Shown here one piece after another: positions 1 to 5,296 of a stretch of 6,183 nucleotides of DNA (positions within the stretch are counted from its first letter, which is position 1; every line of letters starts with the position of its first letter). This DNA comes from an uncultured Pseudomonadota bacterium (lineage in GTDB: Bacteria > Pseudomonadota > Gammaproteobacteria > Steroidobacterales > Steroidobacteraceae), in NCBI GenBank assembly GCA_903890265.1, contig CAITAM010000493.1:1-6183 (forward strand). Reading direction: 5' to 3'. The position numbers were made by a program, and so were the translations under genes. The notes under the pieces are model-generated. The model was given only the letters and a program-made list of their open reading frames with translations. It searched no databases and had not been told where the DNA came from.

Positions 1-600
1 GAGCGAGGAAATATCTTAGTTGAGACATTGCCTCGCCGAATTAGAAGCCTCAGTTAATGGTTCAAAACACTTAGTAGGCCGGAAACCATTACTAAAACTG
101 AGATTCTTAAGCAACCAGTGGCGACAGGATCACAGAAAGTCGGTTGACCGTCATCTTCGTAGGGGAGAAACAATCTCTTGAAGAAGAGAACGACGACATT
201 TCTTCCAGCTTACTCGACCTAATTAAGAAATGCGGCATTTTCCGAGCTAACTTAAACGACAAAAACCAGTTGAGCGTCCACTCTGGATGCTGCCTTTTGT
301 AACTGGAATCAACTTGCCTCGTAAGTGAGGATAAGCTTCCAATAGTTTTGGCTTTGGTTCTCAATATGTACTTTGGGAAGCACACAAGACACAAGTCAGT
401 CACTTAGAGGATATCTGTGTCCGTCACGTGCTACTATTAGCATAGCGACGAGACGGGCCGCTGTGTAAGAGCGTTCGATAATAAAGTCTCAATTCACAGA
501 CGATGCAAACGAAACCAGAGTGGTTAATCCTTGCCTTATGATTGACGAGTCTAATAAAACAGGCAAGCCGCTGAAATCGTTCGGACTGGCCAGCGTCTCG
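1..600. other. Low-GC segment of unknown origin, no gene recognised
   Basis: This stretch is about 46% GC by direct counting of eight 60-base lines, against about 70% in the rest of the window, and the change is abrupt near 560-600. Stops are frequent in all frames. The longest open stretch is a 98-codon ATG frame on the minus strand (107-403), lying antisense to a 64-codon stop-free run on the plus strand (111-299) that has no ATG. Neither product resembles a family I know, neither has a clear ribosome binding site, and both lengths are unremarkable for DNA of this composition. I see no tRNA, rRNA, repeat array, transposase or terminal inverted repeat. It could be the edge of an inserted element, a genomic island boundary, or a chimeric assembly join; the sequence alone does not decide. 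Confidence 0.6.
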
Positions 601-964
601 CACTCCACAGCGAAGCGCCCGCGCCGAGACAGAGTGCGGCAAGGTCAAAGCGCAGCGACGGCCAGCGGTTCTGGCTGGTCAGCACCAGCCCGTCGGTGAG
701 CGTGAGCTGCGCTGCCGGCACGTTCGGCACGATGCAGGGCGCCGTCCCCACGGTGAGGAGCGCGTTCGGGTCTTCGGGGCCGAGGGCGAGGAAGGCGCGC
801 GGCCGGCGGTACTTGATGCTGCGGTTGAGCACCCGCACCCCGGCCGCCCACAGCGCCGAGGCGGCCGAGTCACCCTGCTGTGCTGCGTAGGACCGACCGT
901 CGAAGCGGAACGGCACCGGATCCGTGCCCAGTCGCGTACCCCGGCGGACGGTCCCCTGACTCAC
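551..964 (-). CDS. Sarcosine oxidase alpha subunit, N-terminal fragment (broken)
   Basis: SoxA is the roughly 1000-residue alpha subunit of heterotetrameric sarcosine oxidase; with SoxB, SoxD and SoxG it oxidatively demethylates sarcosine to glycine and passes the one-carbon unit to tetrahydrofolate. Only about 110 N-terminal residues are recognisable: the ferredoxin-like N-terminal domain with FRFDGRSY (19-26), the NRSIKYRRPR stretch (47-56), PNALLTVG (66-73) and SQNRWPSLRFD (97-107). The Fe-S ligand cysteines of true 2Fe-2S ferredoxins are absent, as is usual for this subunit. The GTG start at 964 is chosen because it overlaps the soxD stop as GTGA, implying translational coupling. After about residue 110 (position 635) the similarity ends; the frame runs on through unrelated sequence into low-GC DNA to a TAG at 551, giving 137 codons. 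The nucleotide-binding, folate-binding and GcvT-like parts are missing. This is either a real disruption or an assembly join, so the functional state in the organism is unknown. Confidence 0.85.
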   Translation of the reverse strand: MSQGTVRRGTRLGTDPVPFRFDGRSYAAQQGDSAASALWAAGVRVLNRSIKYRRPRAFLALGPEDPNALLTVGTAPCIVPNVPAAQLTLTDGLVLTSQNRWPSLRFDLAALCLGAGASLWSARRWPVRTISAACLFY

Positions 965-1203
965 GACGCGGCCCCGCCGAGCAGGCGCAACTCGAGGACC
1001 TCGCCCGTCGACGGGTTGCGCCGGGTCAGGAGCCACGCGCGACAGCCCAGCCGGTGCTGCCAGTGCTCGTGGCTGTCCTGCGGATCGTCGCTGCGCAGGA
1101 ACGTGTCCGCGAACGGGCCGCCGGCAACATTGGGCAGCGTCTTGTGGAAGCTGAATTCCTCGACGGGCCGCACCCCGCAGAACGGACAGCGGAGATGGGT
1201 CAT
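961..1203 (-). CDS. soxD: Sarcosine oxidase delta subunit
   Basis: This 80-residue protein is the small zinc-binding delta subunit of heterotetrameric sarcosine oxidase, a structural subunit of the cytoplasmic complex. The sequence shows the expected zinc ligands: Cys6 and Cys9 in RCPFCG near the N-terminus, and His50 and Cys54 in HRLGCRAWL. The family is typically slightly longer (around 90-100 residues), so this is a short but complete member. Its ATG at 1203 overlaps the soxB stop codon as ATGA (1200-1203), and its TGA overlaps the soxA GTG start as GTGA (961-964). No clear Shine-Dalgarno lies before the ATG, consistent with translation coupled to soxB. The gene order B-D-A is the classic sox operon order. 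There is no in-frame stop or missing ligand, so this copy looks functional. Confidence 0.93.
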   Translation of the reverse strand: MTHLRCPFCGVRPVEEFSFHKTLPNVAGGPFADTFLRSDDPQDSHEHWQHRLGCRAWLLTRRNPSTGEVLELRLLGGAAS

Positions 1204-2471
1204 TGGCGCACCGGGAACGGACCTGCGCCCTTCTCGTCGAGCACGTGGCCGGTCGCGAAGCGCTCGAGCGCGAAGCCGCGGATCAGGTCCGGTGCGCTGC
1301 CGGTGGCAACCAGCGTGGCGCACGCGGCACCCGATGCCGGGATGGCCTTGAAGCCGCCGTAGCACCAGCCGCCGTTCAGGAAAACGTTGTCGTACTTCAG
1401 GCGGCCGACGAGCGGGCTGCCGTCCATGGTCTGGTCGTTGGTGCCGGCCCAGTGGCGCAGGATCCGAAGCCCGGCGACCTGCGGGAACATCGCGACCGCG
1501 CCCTGCACGACTTCCTCGAGCCGGTGCCATTCCGGTTCGCGCGTGTAGGACGGGTAGCCATCGAGCACCCCGCCCATCACAAGCCCGCCCCGGTCGGACT
1601 GCGACAGGTAGACCTCGGCGTGGCCGTACATGTAGGACACCACGGTGTGTACCAGGGGCTTGACGGGCTCGGTGACCATGGCCTGCAACAGGTGCGTCTC
1701 GACCGGCAGCGGGACGCCCAGCATCCGGCCGATCGAGCCGGTGTGGCCCGCCACGGCAAACACCACGCGCTCGGCACGCACGAAACCCTGGCTTGTTTCC
1801 ACGCCGGTGGCAACGCCGCCGGCCGTGACCAGGCCGGTCACCTCGCATTCCTCGACGATATCGACGCCGAGCGCCGCCGCGGCACGGGCATAACCCCAGG
1901 CGACGGCGTCGTGTCGCACCGTGCCGCCGCGACGCTGCAACAGCCCGCCGACAATCGGGTAGCGGCGCGGCAGGTCGGGATTCAGCTCCGGCATGAAGCG
2001 GCGCAGCCCTGCCCGGTCGAGCAGTTCCGCGTCGATACCGCCGAGGCGCATCGCATTGCCGCGCCGCGCGTAGAGCACCATCTCGTCGTCCGAGTTCGCC
2101 AGATCAACGACCCCGCGCGAGCTGTACATGACGTTGTAGTTGAGGTCGCGGGACAGGGTCTCGTAGCGGCGCAGCGAGTCTTCGTAAAAATGGAAGTTTT
2201 CCGGCAGCAGGTAGTTCGAGCGCACGATCGTCGTGTTGCGGCCGACGTTGCCGTAGCCGATGACCTTGCGCTCGAGCACCGAGACGCGCTTGAGGCCGTG
2301 GTCGCGCGCGAGGTGAAACGCGGTCGCGAGGCCGTGACCGCCGCCACCGACCACGACGACATCGTAGGCGTCCTTCGGCTTGGTGCGACGCCACAGCGGA
2401 CGCCAGTAGTCACGACTGAAGCGGGCCCGCAGCAGCGAAGTCGCGGAGTACCGCGGCGCGAGCTCGCTCAT
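1200..2471 (-). CDS. soxB: Sarcosine oxidase beta subunit
   Basis: SoxB is the flavoprotein subunit that carries out sarcosine oxidation in heterotetrameric sarcosine oxidase; it belongs to the DAO family and acts in the cytoplasm. The 423-residue length fits the family (about 400-420). Near the N-terminus is the dinucleotide-binding motif VVVGGGGHGLATAFHLA (39-55) for FAD. His187 in RGGTVRHDAVAW sits where characterised enzymes attach FMN covalently (His172/173 region). The C-terminal FAD-contact segments WAGTNDQTMDGSPLVG (341-356) and NGGWCYGGFKAIPASG (366-381) are intact. Two ATGs lie in frame, at 2477 and 2471. The GGAGG at 2478-2482 abuts the first with no spacer but is 6 bases from the second, so I chose 2471; starting at 2477 would add two residues. 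It is first in the soxBDA operon, with a 4-base overlap into soxD, and is transcribed away from the dimethylglycine dehydrogenase-like gene. Confidence 0.95.
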   Translation of the reverse strand: MSELAPRYSATSLLRARFSRDYWRPLWRRTKPKDAYDVVVVGGGGHGLATAFHLARDHGLKRVSVLERKVIGYGNVGRNTTIVRSNYLLPENFHFYEDSLRRYETLSRDLNYNVMYSSRGVVDLANSDDEMVLYARRGNAMRLGGIDAELLDRAGLRRFMPELNPDLPRRYPIVGGLLQRRGGTVRHDAVAWGYARAAAALGVDIVEECEVTGLVTAGGVATGVETSQGFVRAERVVFAVAGHTGSIGRMLGVPLPVETHLLQAMVTEPVKPLVHTVVSYMYGHAEVYLSQSDRGGLVMGGVLDGYPSYTREPEWHRLEEVVQGAVAMFPQVAGLRILRHWAGTNDQTMDGSPLVGRLKYDNVFLNGGWCYGGFKAIPASGAACATLVATGSAPDLIRGFALERFATGHVLDEKGAGPFPVRQ

Positions 2472-2477
2472 CGACAT

Positions 2478-2482
2478 CCTCC
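2478..2482 (-). promoter_or_regulatory. Ribosome binding site of soxB (decides the start)
   Basis: On the minus strand this reads GGAGG, a strong Shine-Dalgarno core. It touches the ATG at 2477 directly but is separated by six bases from the in-frame ATG at 2471, which is the usual spacing. It therefore favours the downstream start. Confidence 0.75.
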
Positions 2483-2483
2483 A

Positions 2484-2537
2484 CGTTGCCGCTCGCCGAA
2501 CGACGCCGGCGCGGGGGTCGCGCTTGCCTCGGCAACG
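2484..2537. repeat. 8-bp inverted repeat in the soxB leader
   Basis: CGTTGCCG at 2484-2491 and CGGCAACG at 2530-2537 are perfect reverse complements separated by 38 bases. In the soxB transcript the downstream arm would end one base before the GGAGG ribosome binding site, so a long-loop hairpin could affect access to it; alternatively the arms could be half-sites for a DNA-binding regulator. An 8-bp match in about 150 GC-rich bases is not strongly significant by itself. Confidence 0.3.
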
Positions 2538-2543
2538 ACCGCG

Positions 2544-2549
2544 ATTGTA
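2544..2549 (-). promoter_or_regulatory. Candidate -10 box for the soxBDA operon
   Basis: Read on the minus strand this is TACAAT, one mismatch from TATAAT, in a locally AT-richer patch of a GC-rich intergenic region. It would place transcription start near 2537, leaving a leader of about 65 bases before the soxB start. I see no convincing -35 hexamer; the best at normal distance begins only with TT (TTCCCG, 2565-2570, spacing 15). An activator-dependent promoter or a chance match are both possible. Confidence 0.3.
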
Positions 2550-2610
2550 CTGTGCGGCGACTTTTCGGGAAGAGCCTCGGCTGATCGGCTGTCGCCGGGG
2601 CCCGTGTTAC

Positions 2611-2617
2611 AGAAGGA
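2611..2617 (+). promoter_or_regulatory. Ribosome binding site of the dimethylglycine dehydrogenase-like gene
   Basis: AGAAGGA lies seven bases before the GTG at 2625. It supports that GTG over the in-frame upstream GTG at 2604, which has no such signal, and over the very long open frame extending upstream to 1203. Confidence 0.7.
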
Positions 2618-2624
2618 TTCCGCC

Positions 2625-5042
2625 GTGAAAACGCACTACCGGGTTGTTGTCATCGGCGGCGGTATCGTCGGCACGAGCGTCCTCTATCACCTCGCCCGGG
2701 GCGGCTGGTCGGACGTGGCGCTGATCGAGCGCGCCGAACTCACGGCCGGCTCGACCTGGCATGCCGCCGCCGGCTTTCACGCGCAGAATCGCGACTCGAA
2801 CATCGCCGCCCTGCAGGCGTACACGATCGCGCTCTATCCCGAGATCGAACGCGAGAGCGGGCAGAACATCGGCATGCGCAAGGCGGGCGGCTTCAGCCTC
2901 GCCGGCAGCACGGAGCGGTTCGAGAGCCTGAAGGCCGAGTGGGCGCACTTTAAGAGCCTCGGGCACGAAACCGAGCTCGTGACCCCGGCCGAGATTGCGG
3001 CCCGGTGCCCGATCGTCGACGTGTCGCAGGTCGTCGGCGGGCTGTGGGACCCGAACGAAGGGCACATGGACCCGCACGGCACGACCCACGCCTACGCGAT
3101 CGCGGCGAAAAAGCGCGGCGCCGAGGTCATCCTGCACAACCGGGTGCTCGCGCTCACGCCGCTGCCGTCGGGTGAGTGGCGGGTCGAGACCGAGCAGGGC
3201 GTCATCACCGCGGGACACGTCGTCAACGCGGCGGGCCTCTGGGCGCGCCGCGTCGGCCGCATGGTCGGTGTCAACCTGCCGGTGACCCCGATGCAGCACC
3301 ATTACCTTCTTACCGAGGACGTGCCGGAGCTCGCCGCGCTGAGCGAGGAAATGCCCGCGGTCACCGACCTCGAGGGCTACACCTACCTGCAGCAGGAACG
3401 AAAGGGCGTGCTGCTTGGCATCTACGAGCTCAACCCGAAGCACTGGCACGTCGACGGGGCGCCGTGGGACTACGGCATGGAGCTGATCCCGGAGGAAATT
3501 GATCGCATTGCGGACGAACTCAACGTCGGCCTCACCCGCTTTCCCGCGCTGCAGCGGGTCGGGATCCGCCGCTGGGTGAACGGCGCGTTCACGTTCACTC
3601 CGGACGGCAACCCGCTCGTGGGTCCCGTGCAGGGCCTGCCCAACTACTGGGTCGCCTGCGGCGTCATGGGCGGCTTCTCCCAGGGGGGCGGCGTGGGCCT
3701 TGCGCTCGCGAACTGGATGATCGACGGCGATCCCGGTGCCGACGTCTTCGGCATGGATATCGCGCGCTACGGCGCCTTCGCGGCCAACGACCAGTACCTG
3801 CGCGCGACGACCGGCCAGTTCTACGCGCGCCGCTTTGTGCTCTCGCACCCGAACGAGGAGCTGCCCGCCGGGCGGCCCCTGAAGACGAGCCCCGTCTATG
3901 ACACGCTGAAGCAGCAGGGTGCGCGCTTCGGAGTCAGCTGGGGCATGGAATTCCCGCAGTATTTCGCGGCGGGTGAGCCGGATTTCGTCGAAAAGCCCAG
4001 TCAGCGACGGTCGAACGCCGAGCGCTTCGTGGCCGCCGAGGTCATGGCGACCCGTGAAGCGGCCGGCTTGTGGGAAACCGCGATCTACGCCCGCTACCGC
4101 GTGCACGGTCCGGGGGCCACCGCGTGGCTCGACCGCATGATGGCCTCGCGCCTGCCGGCGCCGGGCCGGGTTCGTCTCGCCACCATGCTCAAACCGAATG
4201 GCAACCTCGCCGGCGACCTGTCCGTCATGCAGCTCGGCGACGGTGAGTACTGGATCGTCGGCTCGTACTACCTGCAGGCCTGGCACTGGCGCTGGTTCAC
4301 CTCGCAGCTGCCGCCGACCGGGGTCGTGCTGGAAAACATCAGTGACCTGTGGACCGGGTTTTCACTGTCGGGCCCGCGTGCGCGCGACATCGTCGCGCGG
4401 ATCACGCCGGATGACGTGTCGAACGAGGCGTTGCCGTTCATGGCGGCCGCGCGGATGCCGGTGGGAATGACGTCGGCGGTGGTGGCGCGTCTGTCGCTGA
4501 CCGGCGAACTCGGTTACGAGATCACGGTGCCGGCGGCCGAGGCGCGCACGCTCTGGCAGGTGCTGGACGATGCCGGCGCGCCGCTCGGGATGCGCCAGAT
4601 CGGTGGCCGGGCACTCGAGTCGCTACGCCTCGAGAAGGGCTACGGCATCTGGTCGATGGAATTCACCCAGTCCTGCACACCGGCGATGGCGGGCCTCGAT
4701 CGCTACATCGATCGCGCGAAGCCGGACTTCATCGGGCGCGAGGCCTGGCTTTCGCACTCGGCGACACCGCCGGAACGCCGCCTGTGCCTGCTCGCCATCG
4801 AGGCGGACGGCGCGGACGCCCACGGTTACGAGCCGGTCTGGTCCGGCGAGCGGTTGGTGGGCTACGTCACCTCCGGTGCCTACGGCCATTTCGTCGGGCA
4901 GAGCCTGGCACTGGCCTACGTCGATTCGGAGGTCATTGCCGCCCCACCGGCGCTCACGGTGCACGTGGTGGGCGAGCGGCGTCCGGCCCGGATCCTGCCG
5001 GAGGTTCCCTACGATCCCACCGGCGCGCGGTTGCGCAGTTGA
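2625..5042 (+). CDS. Dimethylglycine/sarcosine dehydrogenase-like flavoprotein with GcvT domain
   Basis: An 805-residue cytoplasmic enzyme of the dimethylglycine dehydrogenase/sarcosine dehydrogenase family, expected to oxidise an N-methyl group and transfer the one-carbon unit to tetrahydrofolate. Domains in order: a DAO FAD domain (about 5-370) with VVIGGGIVGTSVLYHLA (8-24) and the ELTAGSTWHAAAG segment (38-50), where His46 matches the histidine that carries covalent FAD in mammalian dimethylglycine dehydrogenase; RRWVNGAFTFTPDGNPLVGP (315-334) closing the flavin site; an FAO_M-type linker (about 373-428); a GcvT domain (about 430-700) with GDLSV (530-534), whose Asp531 aligns with the conserved aspartate of T-protein, and ALESLRLEKGYGIW (663-676); then a GcvT C-terminal barrel (about 715-800). 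The length is normal and no signal peptide is seen. A GTG start at 2625 follows a good ribosome binding site. The divergent soxBDA operon favours dimethylglycine as substrate, feeding sarcosine to SoxBDA; sarcosine or another N-methyl compound remains possible. Confidence 0.88.
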   Translation: MKTHYRVVVIGGGIVGTSVLYHLARGGWSDVALIERAELTAGSTWHAAAGFHAQNRDSNIAALQAYTIALYPEIERESGQNIGMRKAGGFSLAGSTERFESLKAEWAHFKSLGHETELVTPAEIAARCPIVDVSQVVGGLWDPNEGHMDPHGTTHAYAIAAKKRGAEVILHNRVLALTPLPSGEWRVETEQGVITAGHVVNAAGLWARRVGRMVGVNLPVTPMQHHYLLTEDVPELAALSEEMPAVTDLEGYTYLQQERKGVLLGIYELNPKHWHVDGAPWDYGMELIPEEIDRIADELNVGLTRFPALQRVGIRRWVNGAFTFTPDGNPLVGPVQGLPNYWVACGVMGGFSQGGGVGLALANWMIDGDPGADVFGMDIARYGAFAANDQYLRATTGQFYARRFVLSHPNEELPAGRPLKTSPVYDTLKQQGARFGVSWGMEFPQYFAAGEPDFVEKPSQRRSNAERFVAAEVMATREAAGLWETAIYARYRVHGPGATAWLDRMMASRLPAPGRVRLATMLKPNGNLAGDLSVMQLGDGEYWIVGSYYLQAWHWRWFTSQLPPTGVVLENISDLWTGFSLSGPRARDIVARITPDDVSNEALPFMAAARMPVGMTSAVVARLSLTGELGYEITVPAAEARTLWQVLDDAGAPLGMRQIGGRALESLRLEKGYGIWSMEFTQSCTPAMAGLDRYIDRAKPDFIGREAWLSHSATPPERRLCLLAIEADGADAHGYEPVWSGERLVGYVTSGAYGHFVGQSLALAYVDSEVIAAPPALTVHVVGERRPARILPEVPYDPTGARLRS

Positions 5043-5044
5043 AC

Positions 5045-5296
5045 GTGCCGGTCGGGCGGCTCGTGATCGAAGCCCTGGGCTGGATGGCCATGGCCCTGAT
5101 CGTCGGCGCCTACTTTCTCTCGACGATCGGCCGCGTCGACAGCCGCAGCCGCCTCTACCAGTGGATGAACGTGATTGGCGCCGCGGGTTTCATCGTCAAC
5201 AGCGGCTGGAACGGCGCCTACCCTTCGGCGGCGCTGAACATCATCTGGGCAGCGATCGGCATCTATGCCCTCACCCGGCCCACGGCGCGCGGCTGA
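5045..5296 (+). CDS. Small three-helix membrane protein, CBU_0592-like family
   Basis: An 83-residue integral membrane protein with three hydrophobic segments: residues about 10-27 (ALGWMAMALIVGAYFLST), about 39-55 (YQWMNVIGAAGFIVNSG), and about 60-77 (YPSAALNIIWAAIGIYAL). The pattern of ALGW..GAY..STIGR, then YQ..N..GA.G...NS.W.GA.PSA.LN..WA.IG.YAL, matches my memory of the CBU_0592-like family of uncharacterised bacterial membrane proteins; its function is unknown to me. The GTG start at 5045 lies two bases after the dehydrogenase stop, implying co-transcription and possibly re-initiation; a second in-frame GTG at 5063 and an ATG at 5084 are alternatives, and no start has a strong Shine-Dalgarno. 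The 3' end overlaps the 3' end of ada by 34 bp on the opposite strand. A role in methylglycine or betaine metabolism is suggested only by position. Confidence 0.72.
   Translation: MPVGRLVIEALGWMAMALIVGAYFLSTIGRVDSRSRLYQWMNVIGAAGFIVNSGWNGAYPSAALNIIWAAIGIYALTRPTARG

Noticed and set aside
321..326. GTAAGT, a perfect eukaryotic splice-donor consensus, as evidence for eukaryotic origin of the low-GC segment
   Set aside because: A six-base match is expected by chance at a rate of roughly one in seven in a segment this long, and no exon-like frame leads into it.
107..403. 98-codon minus-strand frame in the low-GC segment as a hypothetical gene
   Set aside because: No family resemblance, no convincing ribosome binding site, and a length expected by chance in ~46% GC DNA; the opposite strand is also open over part of it.
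2604..2606. Alternative GTG start for the dehydrogenase-like protein
   Set aside because: No Shine-Dalgarno at proper distance, and the added residues are not part of the conserved N-terminus; GTG 2625 has AGAAGGA seven bases upstream.
1203..2624. A very long plus-strand open frame that continues into the dehydrogenase gene, suggesting a ~1279-residue fusion protein
   Set aside because: The upstream part is antisense to soxB and soxD, which are clearly real, and its translation is low-complexity Arg/Ala/His-rich. The family domain starts at the GTG at 2625 right after a ribosome binding site.
2607..4286. 559-codon open frame antisense to the dehydrogenase gene
   Set aside because: Typical shadow frame of high-GC coding DNA; rich in Arg, His, Val and Gly, with no recognisable domain.
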